From the NCBI GenBank assembly GCA_902651635.1, contig CACRSC010000060.1, forward strand, positions 30,858 through 73,881: a DNA stretch of 43,024 nucleotides, in the 5' to 3' direction. The notes under the pieces are model-generated. The model had not been told where the DNA came from. It saw nothing but the letters and a program-made list of their open reading frames with translations, and made no database searches. Positions 1 through 10,382 of the stretch are shown piece after piece. The first letter of the stretch is position 1; each line of letters opens with the position of its first letter. Made by a program: the position numbers and the translations under genes. This DNA is from Mastigamoeba balamuthi. Lineage: Eukaryota > Evosea > Mastigamoebida > Mastigamoebidae.

Positions 1-34
1 GGGTTGCCAGCGGGCGTGCTGCCCGCGCCCTCCC

Positions 35-3000
35 TCAGCGTCTCTTGAAGCGGCTCTTGGACTTGAACGCGTGTGTCCCCTTCTTGTGCCTCGCCGACCG
101 CAGCCTCGTCTCCTTCCTCTCCTCGGGCTTCTTCCCCGAGGGGTTCTCTCCCTTCCACGCTGCGTGTTGGCAATGTGCTGTTAATTCCCCCGCGTGAAGC
201 CCAAATCAATTGATTTCGCGGCAAACTGGATCGTACAGTCCTCCCTCGACCTCTGCTTCTTCCTGGAGCCCCCGGCAGAGGGCATCGCGGGGACCTTGAG
301 GCGGGCGTTGCGCCTGAACTCGCGCTTGGCGGCGCGGGCGGCGCAGAGGCCGGCCGACTCCTCGTCCTCTGCGCGGCGCTTGCGGCTGAACTTGAGCGAG
401 CCCTTGCGGCGCTCGTTGTCCACGTCGTCCTTGCTGCGCTTCTGGCGCTTCCCCGCGGGCTTGCCGTCGTCCTGCTGCTGCTCCTCGCCCTCGCCCAGCT
501 TCCGCTTCTTCTTGTAGTCGGGCTGCATCGCCTGCGCCTTGGAGTCCTCCTTGATCTGCTGCTCCGTCTTCCTGCTCATAAACCACTCGCGCTGCACCAC
601 AGCCCACCGCCGTCAGCCCCACTTGGCCCCGCAAATGAACGAATGAACCGCAGAGCCCATTATCAGCTGCCCTTTGGGAAAGCGCTCGATTGCGCGCCTC
701 TAGGCCCAAGGCAATTGATTCGGTATGCGAGCCACGCATCCCTGCTCGGGGGGCTGAGAGGGGAGGGCGGGAGGCGTGCCTTGGGGCGGGCCATGATCTC
801 CTCGCGGTGCTGGATGACGTTCTTGGTGCGCGCGATGGCGCGCTCGGCCTCGCGCATGTCGGCCTCCTGGCGCTCGAGCTCGCGGACCTCCTTGACGTCG
901 GGCTCGAGCGCGGCGATCTCTGCGAGCCACTCGTGCTGCTCGCCCTCGTCGACCTCGCGCTTGACGACGCGGCCGAAGCTGTGCTTGACGAGCTGGGCCA
1001 GCAGCGCCAGGTCGTCCTTGCCCGTGATCGAGTACGCGCGGCCGCTGCGCCCCGCGCGGGCGGTGCGGCCCACGCGGTGGACGTAGCGCGTGATGGTGCG
1101 GGGCAGCGAGTGGTTGACGACCGTGTGGACCAGCGGGATGTCGAGGCCGCGCGAGGCCAGGTCCGTGGCCACGAGGTAGTCGTACTCGCCCGACTTGAAC
1201 TTGCGCACGGCCTCGAGGCGCGACTCCATGTCGAGCGCCCCGTGCAGCGCGATCGCCTTGCGGCCCGTCAGCCCCAGCAGGATGCGCACGCGGCTCGCCG
1301 TCTCCCTCGTCGCGCAGAACACCAGCGCGTTGCCCTTGACCACTCCGTGGCACAGCGCTGCGCAGCCGCCACACAAAGTCAGTTGCAATTGAATCCCGGC
1401 GGGGAGGTATTGCACAGCAAGCACACATGCTCGCCCCAAACACGAGGTGGGGTAACTTCGAAACAGGTGGTGGATGACTGCGCCAGTATGAAATAACGCA
1501 GCGCGTATCAATTGGCCGGGGCCAAAACCGCAGGCAATTGACTCCAAAGGGAGGTTGCACAGATGCACACATGCCCATAGGTTAAATTTGAAACAGGAGG
1601 ATGGCTGCGCCAGTCTGGAGCCTTGCGCAGTGCGTAGCAATTGATTTTCAAGACAGAAAGTACAGAGTGCAGGGGGAGACGCACAGAGGAAGATGGCGTC
1701 GCGGTCGCCGGGCGAGTGCTTGTCGGGGAGGCGGATGAACTCCTGGCAGAGGCCCGAGCTCATGTCGAACTTGCGGTCGACGGCGAGCCTGACGGGCCTG
1801 TTGAGGCAGATGTCGGCGAGCTTCTCGACCTCGTCGGTCATCGTCGCCGAGAAGAGCAGCGTCTGCCTGCCGCGCGGGCAGGCCTTGACAATCTCCTCGA
1901 CCTGCGCGCGGAAGCCCATGTCCAGCAGGCTGTCGGCCTCGTCCAGGATCAGCACCTCGACGCTGTCCAGCGTCACGCTGCGCGTGTTGAGGATGTGGTC
2001 GATCAGCCGCCCGGGCGTCGCCACCACAAAGTCGCAGCCGCGCGCCATCGCCGTCTCCTCGACGCGCGCCACGCCGCCGCCCACCACGAGGCAGTACGAC
2101 ATCTTCGAGTGCGAGACCAGCTTCTCCAGCACCTCGGCGCACTGCTGCGCCAGCTCGCGCGTCGGCAGCAGCACCAGGCACCGCACGCCCGGCCGCCGCC
2201 CCGCGCCCCCGCGCGTCAGGCGCTCCAGCGCGGGCACCAGGAACGCCAGCGTCTTCCCCGACCCCGTGATGGCGCTCGCGCACAGGTCCTTGCCCTTGAG
2301 GATGATCGGTATCGCGTTGGCCTGCACGTGTTGTTCCGTTTGGTTGTATTAATATTAATATTTCCCCCTCGGTGCGCCCGAATCAATTGATTCCGCGGAC
2401 AGACCTGGACGGGCGTTGGGGCGTTGAAGCGGAACGTCTGGTAGAGGGCGCGCAGGACGCTGGGGCTCAGGCCCATCTCGTCGAAGCTGAGCGAGTCTGC
2501 CTCGACGAGGGGCGGGGCCTCCTCGAAGAACTGGCTCTCGCCGCCCGCGCGCTGCTGCCGCTGCTGCTGCTGCCCCTCGCCCTGGGCCTCGCCCTCGGGG
2601 GCCTCGTCTCCCGCGGGCCTGGGGCGCGGCGCGTGCTGCAGGGGCTTGGGCTGGGCACGGTGCTTGGGCAGCGGCCTCTCCTCCATCTTCTTGGCGCGCT
2701 CTGCCGCCTGCGCAGTCGCAGCGCACGTTCAGTGCGAGAACTCACCCGCGCAGAGAGTCCCGGAACCCGGATATATCCAGATATGCATAGATCCGGGAAT
2801 CCAGGCGGATCGAGATACGCGCCTTGATCTTGAGCAGGTCGTCGGCAGCCGAGTCCGAAGGGGCTCCCGAGTCTGCAGGGGCAGCGGCAACGTAGGGCCT
2901 GGGGGCTGCAGCGGCCGAGAGGGCCTCCTCGTCGCCCTCGTCCATCTGCGCAGGTGTGGGGTGCCCTGTGAGCGGCCTGCGTGCTGTGTTCTGTGCTGTG

Positions 3001-3864
3001 TGCTGTGTGCTGCGTGTGTGCTGCGTGTGTGCTGCGTGTGTGCTGCGTGTGTGCTGCGTGTGTGCTGCGTGTGTGCTGCGTGTGCTGTGTGTGCTGTGTG
3101 TGCTGTGTGTGCTGTGTGTGCTGTGTCTGCTGTGTGTGCTGTGTGTGCTGTGTGTGCTGTGTCTGCTGTGTCTGCTGTGTCTGCTGTGTCTGCTGTGTCT
3201 GCTGTGTGCTGTGTGCTGCGTGTGTGCTGTGTGCTGTGTGCTGCGTTCTGTGTGCTGCGTGTTGCGTTCTGTGTGCTGGACGCACGTGGAAGCCCAGGCC
3301 CACGTCGACGCCCTCCTCGTCGTCGTCGTCGTCGCCCGCGGCCTCGTCGTCGTCGTCCGTGACGTCGTCGTCGTCGTCCTCGTCCTCGTCGTCCTGCTGC
3401 TGCTGCTGCTGCTGCTGGGGGTCAGCCTCGGGCAGCATGACGACGTCGTCCTCGTCCTCGTCCTCGTCGTCTGATGACGCGTCGTCGTCAGCGCCGCGGC
3501 GCTGCTTTGCGAGGAGCTTCTTGCGGAGGAGCTCCATCTGGTGCTGGTCCTCGCGCGGCTGGGGTCCCCGCCTCCCTCTCTGCTGCTGCCCCTCCTGCTG
3601 CTGCTCCCTCTGCTGCGCCTCCTCCGCCTTGTCCTCCCGCTCCTCCCGCTGCTGCCGGGGCTCCTGTGCCCGGGGGCCCCTGCCGCCCTGGGGCTTCCGC
3701 TTGGCGGGCGACGACGACGACGACGAGGGCTTGGAGGGCCTCGTGCCCTTGGTGGGCCTCGTGGGCTTGGTGGGCCTGCGGGGCGCTGCTGCCCCCTTGC
3801 GGGGCTTGCCGGCTGCTCCCTTGCCGCTGCTGCTGCTGCTGCCTGCTCGCTTCTGCGCGGCCAT
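35..3864 (-). CDS. DDX27: DEAD-box RNA helicase, DDX27/Drs1 family
   Basis: Nucleolar ATP-dependent RNA helicase expected to act in 60S ribosome assembly (family knowledge). Exons in coding order: 3286-3864, 2823-2945, 2405-2707, 1685-2321, 780-1357, 237-591, 35-159; 899 aa. Residues 1-235 are low complexity: Lys/Pro/Ser-rich, then long Asp/Glu runs and an eight-Gln run. The helicase core starts near residue 325 with a Q motif (PTPVQ), then Walker A AITGSGKT, PTRELA, TPGRL, DEAD, SAT and HRVGRTARAGR. The tail matches Drs1/DDX27 specifically: HREEIMARPK-REWF across an intron, and the basic end FKSKSRFKRR. Start chosen at the ATG at 3864 in good context (ccaATGGCC). Introns 2 and 5 are GC-AG (gcgcgt, gcacgc); the protein alignment demands these junctions. 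Divergent from the PKA gene with about 200 nt between starts. Confidence 0.93.
1358..1684 (-). repeat. DDX27 intron made of two diverged repeat units
   Basis: Intron 4 of the helicase (gtgcgt...gcgcag, 327 nt, open in the coding frame). On the coding strand two units of about 110-130 nt align: one from 1643 to about 1535, the other from 1514 to about 1386. Both start at CAATTG, share a tacgc-ctgcg block, actggcgcag, cat-ctcc-cctgtttc, gcatgtgtgc and ctgtgcaa-cctcc, and both end at CAATTG. An internal tandem duplication explains the unusual length. Confidence 0.75.
2985..3275. repeat. GTGTGCTGC-type microsatellite filling a DDX27 intron
   Basis: The first intron of the helicase gene (2946-3285) is almost wholly made of short units, gtgtgctgc and gtgtgctgt with gtgtctgct variants, read on the plus strand. 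On the coding strand this is a CA-rich run (cacacagca). The flanking 5' site gtgcgt and 3' site gcgcag are intact. Confidence 0.9.
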
Positions 3865-3953
3865 TGGGGTGGTGCGCACCTCGGCAGGATTTGTGCAAAA
3901 GGCACAGCGGAGATGATGTCACTTGATGACTCCGCCCCCCTGTATCTACGGAA

Positions 3954-4064
3954 ATTAATATCTGGCGACCCGAAAATATCTTCCCTGTGCTCCTGTGTGC
4001 CCTCTGACGGTTCGGGTGCCTCTCTCTCTCTCTTCGGGGACGAAGCCGCACGGCAGATATCTCG
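3954..4064. promoter_or_regulatory. AAATATC-type motifs between DDX27 and PKA
   Basis: The roughly 200-nt divergent intergenic region holds taatatctgg (3956), gaaaatatct (3972-3981) and agatatctcg (4055-4064). The first two lie about 90-110 nt upstream of the helicase ATG, the last just upstream of the proposed PKA ATG. The same word recurs upstream of most genes here (see findings). A role as promoter element is inferred only from position and recurrence. Confidence 0.4.
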
Positions 4065-4066
4065 CG

Positions 4067-5697
4067 ATGACTAACGAGGGTCCAATTTCGTATTGGGCGC
4101 CGTGCTGCACCTGTGCGTACCCCCCGCAGCCCCCAAGGAGAGCGCAAATCAATCAAATTAGGGGAAATAGCGGCACACACACCACCACCCCCCCTACCTC
4201 GGCGACAACGGCGGACACTTACGACGACACAGGCCTGGACCTCGCGCCCGACGTCGACGCCAGCATGAGCAGCCTCGACGTCAGCGCGCTGTTCGCGGGC
4301 GACGCCGCGGGCGCCAACCCCACCCGCGAGTTCGCGGCGACGCACGCGACGGCGCAGCTCTCGGGGGCCACGGACCACGCGCCCAAGATGGCGCTCCACG
4401 ACTTCGAGGCGGTCAAGACCATCGGTACCCGAACCGCCCTTCCGCGGAACCCGTTTCTCAATTGCGCCCCTCGAATTCAATCCGAAGATTAAATTGCCGC
4501 CCAATGAAAATATGGTGAAGTGCGTGGGGTTCTGTGCTTACGACGCATTGAGGGATCCCATCGCTCCTACAGGGACCGGGACGTTCGGGATCGTGTACCT
4601 CGTGCAGCACAGGCCGACCTCCAAGTACTACGCGATGAAGGTGCTGCGCAAGGCCGACGTGGTGCGCATGCGCCAGGTCGAGCACATCCTCGCGGAGCGC
4701 ACGAACCTGCTGCCCCTCAGCCACCCCTTCATCGTCCACCTGTCCGCCAGGGGCACAGCCGCAGCTCTCTGCTCTGACGGGGCCTCCTCCCCTCTCAGGT
4801 ACTGCACGTTCCAGGACGACAGCAGGCTGTACATGGTGATGGACTACATCGTGGGGGGCGAGCTGTTCTGGCACCTGAGGCGCGCGGGCAGGTTCTCGCA
4901 CGACACGGCCAAGTTCTACACGGCCGAGATGGTCCTAGCCCTCGAGTACCTGCACTCGCAGAACATCATCTACCGCGACATGAAGCCCGAGAACATCCTC
5001 GTATACTCCGCGCACTTCTCCGCAGATGTGTGGCTCTTCCATTTCTCACTCAGTTTTTATCATCGATTGCGGACATCGCAGCTCGACCAGGACGGGCACG
5101 CGAAGCTGACGGACTTTGGGTTCAGCAAGGTGGTGCTGGACAGGACGTGGACGCTGTGCGGGACGCCCGAGTACCTGGCGCCCGAGGTCATCCGCGGGTC
5201 GGGGCACGGGCGGTCGGCCGATTGGTGGTCCCTGGGCGTCCTCGTCTACGAGATGATCTGCGGCTTCCCCCCGTTCAGGTCGTGCCCGCCGTCCCAGCGG
5301 CACGCGCGCAACACTCACACAGACCTCCCCCGGGCCGCGGAGCAGCGGCGAGACGGTGTACGAGACGTACGAGCGCATACTCGAGTGCAACTTGGGGTTC
5401 CCGCGGTTTGTGAGCGCGCAGGCGGTGGACCTCATCCGCAGGCTGCTCAACCCCGACCGCTCGCGGCGCCTCGGCGGGGGCCGCGGGGGCAGCGCCGACG
5501 TCAGGGCGCACGCGTGGTTCGCGGACGTGGACTGGGAGGCCGTCCTGCAGCGCAGGGCCGAGCCGCCCATCAGGCCGCGGGTCCGCCACGCGGGCGACAC
5601 GGGCAACTTCGAGAGCTACGAGGCCGTGCCCGTCGCCTCGTTCTCGGGCACCGCCTCGTACCGCGACCTCTTCGACGGCCTCTTCACCGACTTCTGA
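4067..5697 (+). CDS. cAMP-dependent protein kinase catalytic subunit (AGC kinase)
   Basis: Ser/Thr kinase of the PKA-C type, the cytosolic effector of cAMP signalling. Exons 4067-4079, 4233-4424, 4573-4741, 4799-5000, 5082-5278, 5346-5697; 374 aa. Glycine loop GTGTFG near residue 70, VAIK-like YAMK lysine near 89, catalytic YRDMKPEN near 184, DFG near 203, activation loop WTLCGTPEYLAPE with the PDK1-site threonine, and the C-terminal FTDF that equals the FxxF end of PKA-C. The protein ends right at this motif, as PKA does and PKB/PKC do not. The tiny first exon (ATG at 4067, 5' site gtccaa) is my inference; a start at the in-frame ATG at 4265 is the alternative. Introns 57-153 nt. Confidence 0.92.
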
Positions 5698-5988
5698 GCG
5701 AGGGCAGCAGCCCCAGACGGCTGGCAGCTCTGTGGGGCCGGGGAGCGTCTTAGACACGGCGAGACACACAACTGACGTTGGGCGTTGTCCTTCTCTGGGT
5801 TATCTGGATTCGAGGCGTCTGCGTGGCTGTGCTGGGTCGCTCGTCGTTATCCTTTTTCATGGCCCCAATCAGAGAGACAATTGAGGGGGCACGGGGGCAC
5901 AGGCGGTTTTCTGAGTAAGAATCCGTACCGGTTATCAGGACCGGAAAACCGAGCAACAGGAGGACAAAACTAAACGTGCTGCTGCTCG
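5698..5988. other. Intergenic, PKA to cysteine-rich protein gene
   Basis: About 290 nt between two genes on the same strand. It holds one CAATTG (5878) and no AAATATC motif. I see no further gene or structured element. Confidence 0.6.
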
Positions 5989-8320
5989 ATGGGACACACG
6001 GCCGGCACTCTGCTCACGCAGGCGGCGCTGCTGCTGCTCTGCGGCGGCGTGTGTGCGGGTGCTCTGCTGTCGCTGTGCGAGCGGGGCAACGCGCTGGACA
6101 GCTACACGCCGGCGACGCACAGCAGCCAGCAGAGGGCCCCGCTCCAGATACACAGCCAGGCCGCAGCCATGCGCTTCTCCGTCGTGCCCGGCGTCCCCAT
6201 CACCACCGTGGGCCGATCCCCCCGGACCACACCCTCCCTCGCGGCTCTGGCGCTGACGTGTGGGGCTGAGCGCAGGTGTGCGTGATGACGTACGACAGGG
6301 ACTGCCCCGCGACGCTGCAGCTGAGGGACGAGGACCCCGGCGCCCCCGGGGGCGTCGCGAGGGAGGCGTACGCGACGGCGGCCACGTCGACGGCGAGCGT
6401 CTCGGAGGCGCAGTGGGTCGACGAGGGCAGCTGGAGGCACGGCTGGGTCGCCTGGAACGCCAGCGGCTGGCAGCTCGGTGCGCAGCTCCCCCACTGGGCA
6501 GGGCCGACTGACCGCCCAGCGCAACTCCCCTGCAGTGCCCAGGAACAGGACTGTGTTCCTGTCGATCGAGTACCCGGACTGCAGGGGCTCTGACGGGCTG
6601 GTCACGGGCCACATCTTCGAGGGGGCCGCGGGCAGGAACGGCCAGCGCCTCAACATGACGCTGCTGCCCTACGGCAAGGCCCCTGTCGTCGCACCCTCGG
6701 GGGCCTACCTGCGCCTCATCCAGCAGAGCGGTGCTGCCTCTGCTGCCTCTTTGCGTGGCCTCGTTGTCGCTCACTGGCTTCGCTGCGTCCTGACGCTCGC
6801 GATGGGCAGAGTGCGCCCCGGGCAACCCCTGCGAGGCTGGGACGGCGGAGTGCGGCAGCCACCACTACGACGGGTGCGGGGGATACGTGGGCTGCGGTGC
6901 CTGCGGGTCGGGCACGACGTGCTTCCAGAACAGGTCGATTGCCAAGTGCTGTGCGGTCCACGCCCCCTGCTGCTCGCACCTCACGAGGAGAATCGGCGGC
7001 CAGACACGCAGGGGACGCTGAGCTCGGACCCCATCCCTGTTAGAGCGCTCCCGTTCACGCACGCGGGCACGACAGGCCAGGCCAAGGACGTGCCCAGCGA
7101 AAACTACTGCGGTCTGGGCAAAGGTACCCACCCCGTTCCTTGTCCTCCGTCCCGCCGTCTTCTCCGTCCGCTGACCACCGGCCAGCAATGTACTACGAGG
7201 CTACTGGCGACGGAGCCTACTGGGAGGTCACTGTCCAGAGCCCCGACAGCGGCACCACTGTCAGGGCGCTGGGCAGCGGCCGCCAGTGCCTGGAGCCCGA
7301 CAGGAAGCTCGACCACGGCTTCGGCATCGGGACTGTCAAGAACGGTCGCTACGTCCTCGCGGTGTCGTCCCCCAGGGGCTCTGTCGTCGACTACCGCCTC
7401 ACCATCAGATGTAGCCCTCGCGCTGCCCCGCTGTGCCTCTCAGCTGACGGGAGTGCGTGCGCAGCCAAGTGCGGCAACGGGGACGTGGACGGCACGGAGG
7501 AGTGCGATGGGGGGCAGGGCTGCACGAGCAGCTGCAGGTGCGGCGAGGGGTCCCCGTGCGCCCTCGACCCCTACTACTACTACAACCGCGTGACGTGCTG
7601 CCACGACTGCGACGCCCTCTGCGCCAAGTGCGACCGCCTTGAGTGGCGCTGCTCCGTCTGCCCCGACGGGCTCGAGCCCCGCGGCCTCGGCTGCAGCCGC
7701 TGCCCCAACAACACGTACAACCAGGGCGACTACCGCTGCCGCTGTGCGTGCTCCTCTGCTCCGCCGCACTGCACTGCGCACTGTCAGTGGCTGACTGGGT
7801 TGGCTGCGTGGTGCCCTCTGCAGTGTGCCCCACGTGCCTCGAGTGCAACCCGGCCAACGGGGTCTGCACGAGGTGCCCTCCTGGGACTCAGTCGGATGGC
7901 GCCAGGTGCTCTCCCTGCCCTGACCTCTCCTACGGAAACGGAACCCGCTGCTCTCGTACGCTCCTCTGTCTCGACCCCGCTGGTCGCTCAGCCCAACTGG
8001 TGTGGCCTCGCAGCGTGCGCTCAGGGGTGCGTGGCGTGCGCCAAGGACAGTGGGGTGTGCACCAGGTGCGCCCCTGGTATGAGGCCTCAGGGAATGGCCT
8101 GCGTGGAGGGGCAGGACGGCGACGAGCACCAGACGTGCGTCTCTGCTTGTGGTTTCTGCCCACTGATCAGTGTGTTTGCAGGGAGGTCTCTGCTGGCTCT
8201 GGGTCGGCAGAGCGCTATGGACAGAGGTCCGGGGAGCAGGGCACCCGCGAGGCCAGTGGTTCTGCAAGGCTGCATGGCGCCCTCGGTCTCGTCCTGTCTG
8301 CCCTCTTCGTCTCTCACTGA
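5989..8320 (+). CDS. Cysteine-rich secreted protein, probably GPI-anchored
   Basis: Exons 5989-6207, 6276-6477, 6536-6730, 6810-6955, 7081-7123, 7186-7743, 7824-7955, 8014-8134, 8182-8320; 584 aa. N-terminal hydrophobic segment (residues about 5-25, LLTQAALLLLCGGVCAGALL) fits a signal peptide. Around residue 220 lies a YDGCGGYVGCGACGSGTTC module, near 370 a CGNGDVDGTEECDGGQGC module like those in bacterial and protist surface proteins, then three furin-like CxxC repeats (CTRCPPGTQSDGARCSPC, CTRCAPGM). The end is a Ser/Gly/Ala-rich stretch followed by a short hydrophobic tail (LHGALGLVLSALFVSH) with nothing after it, the pattern of a GPI signal. Likely a cell-surface receptor or coat protein; ligand unknown. 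The junctions of the fifth exon are the least certain. Possible N-glycosylation sites include WNAS and NMT. Confidence 0.8.
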
Positions 8321-8765
8321 GGGCTGCAATTGAAACAAGTCTCATTGCACAAGTTGCAAGCTGCAGTGTGCTCCATCAGCGTTGTCTTTCTGAAACGCAG
8401 GTGTGCCGGATGCGGTCACCGAAACATGCAACAGGCATTTCGATTATAGCAGTGAGGTCCTGGCGTTGTGGTCTCTGGCAGTGCGGTCTGTGCCAGATTT
8501 CTGCCTTACACGTCAGGCGATATCTTCAATCGTGCTCTCGACGACAGGGCCCCCCAGGCCCCACTGTCCGGCGGCGGTGTCCGACGGGCGTTCCCTGACC
8601 GCGGAGAGGTGGGGGGACCCATAACGAGCGGGAGGAGCCTCCGATACGGGGGGTGACGCCCGGAAGTATCAGAGGCATGAGATATTTTCCCACAGATATT
8701 TCGAGTGTCTCTCGCCCTCGATTTGGTCACAGGGGCCCCGCTGTGTGCACACTCAGATCCCCGGG
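8321..8765. other. Intergenic upstream of RPC6
   Basis: About 445 nt. It holds CAATTG (8327), gatatctt (8519-8526), and the pair gatatttt (8681-8688) and agatatttc (8694-8702), which lie 64-85 nt before the RPC6 ATG. No convincing ORF or RNA gene. Confidence 0.5.
8681..8702 (+). promoter_or_regulatory. Paired GATATTT motifs upstream of RPC6
   Basis: Two copies of the recurring motif within 22 nt, 64-85 nt before the start codon. Function inferred from the same spacing at other genes in the window. Confidence 0.4.
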
Positions 8766-10163
8766 ATGTCGGACGAGCCCCAGCCCCCCCAGAAGCCAGG
8801 CCCCCTCCCGCTCCTCATCCGGCTCTGCCACGGCAGCCAGCAGGTGCCCTCTGCCACCCCCTGCCCCCTGCATTGCATTTTCCCCGGCTGCTCCGTCTTC
8901 GCTTTTCAAATGTTTTTTTTCAAAAAACGCACGCCAGAGACGCGCACCCGCCGCGCAGCGGAAAAGAGCTCTGAAAACAACACGCATGCGTATGCGTGCC
9001 TGACCCCGCTTGGCGCAGGTGTCCGAGGGCGAGCTGCTGCACCAGTTCAAGGAGAACGGGTACGGGGAGAAGGAGTTCCAGGAGGCCCTCAACAACGCCC
9101 TGCGCCAGGTGCGCCCCCTGCCCTGCCTCTGCCCCTGCCCCTGCCCCTGGCCCCTCTTGCCTGCCCCTGGCCCCTCTGGACCCTGGCCCACCCACGGGGG
9201 GCGCGCAGAACAGCGTGGGGCTGGCGAAGAAGGCTGACGGGAGCATCCTGATCAAGTACATCGACCCCGTGGAGCGCGAGAAGTAAGTGCCAACACCTCC
9301 GGTGGTCAACTGACTCGGGGGGCGGGGGCGCAGGTTCAAGGGGCTGGGGTCGGAGGAGGGGCTGGTGCTGCAGACGGTGGTGGGGGCCAAGAACAGGGGC
9401 ATCTGGACCAAGGACATCAAGATGAAGACGAACCTGCCGCAGCCCACGGTCCAGCGCGCGCTCAAGACGCTCGAGGGCCGCAAGCTCATCAAGGCCGTCC
9501 ACAGCGTCGTCAACAAGAACAAGAAGCTCTACATGGCCTACGACGTCGAGCCCTCGCGCGAGATCACCGGCGGCGCCTGGTACAACGAGAGCGAGTTTGA
9601 CCAGGAGCTCATCAACGTCCTCCACGACCAGTGCTTCTCCATCGTCAGCCACAAGGTCCCACATCCCCTGAATTTCCCGATTTTCTTTTTCCGCGGCAAT
9701 CTGGCCGAGGCTGATCAATTGTGTGACGTGGCAGGGGTTTGCGAGCGCCGAGGACGTGCACAAGAGTGTGAGCGAGACGGGGATCTTCAAGGTGGCGCTG
9801 GGGGTGGAGGAGGTGCGCATGTGCCTGGTGAGCCTCATCTACGACGGCCTCGTCGAGGAGATCCGCGACCCGCGGGCGCCGTCGCACGAGAACAAGGTCA
9901 TCTACAAGCCCTCGCGCCTGGGCCTCATCGAGAACCCCCTGACCAGCATCCCCTGCTCGCGCTGCCCCGTGGCCCGCGAGTGCCGCCCCGACAACGTCAT
10001 CGCGCCCTCGACGTGCCCGTACCTCCGCGACTGGCTCGACCTCCCCGACTCGGGCCTCCCCGCTGACCCCGACAGGGACGCCGCCGACGCTGCGGCCGCG
10101 GCCCTGCCCAGAGCAGCCGCTGGCGGCGCCGCTGCCGTCTCGCGGCCCCACGCCACGGTCTGA
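8766..10163 (+). CDS. POLR3F: RNA polymerase III subunit RPC6 (RPC34/POLR3F)
   Basis: Subunit of the Pol III RPC3-RPC6-RPC7 subcomplex that opens promoters and contacts Brf1. Exons 8766-8843, 9019-9108, 9209-9282, 9334-9655, 9735-10163; 330 aa, close to the roughly 316 aa of the human protein. Tandem winged-helix regions are visible: residues about 27-80 (SEGELLHQFKENGYGEKEFQEALN) and 90-170 (GIWTKDIKMKTNLPQPTVQRAL, RKLIKAVHSV, ITGGAWYNESEFDQEL). At the C terminus four cysteines at 262, 265, 271 and 282 (spacing 2-5-10) match the Fe-S cluster ligands known from the human protein. An Ala-rich tail follows. The third intron (51 nt) has the only classical gtaagt donor in the window. Confidence 0.95.
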
Positions 10164-10382
10164 TGGCCGCGCTGGGCCACAAGACGTTGCGTTTGCTTTG
10201 GACTTGGTTTTTTTTTCCATCTCGGATTTTATTCGCATGGGTCTCTCGTACTCCCTCCCTCCCAGCACTCACACGCTCCTCTCCCCCCCACCTCCCCCCT
10301 CTGTGTCTCGCAGTGACATTTATTACGACGACGTTGGTCTCTCTCCTCTGTCCTCGCGCGCCCTCTGTCTTTGCCACTCGGC

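Noticed and set aside
2985-3275. CRISPR-like or coding repeat (Cys-Val or His-Thr runs)
   Set aside because: It is a simple microsatellite within an intron, with no spacers and no reason to be translated.
4265-4424. PKA start at the ATG at 4265
   Set aside because: Not excluded, but the upstream ATG at 4067 with a 153-nt intron gives an in-frame N terminus with a gtccaa donor and cacag acceptor; kept as the alternative in the entry.
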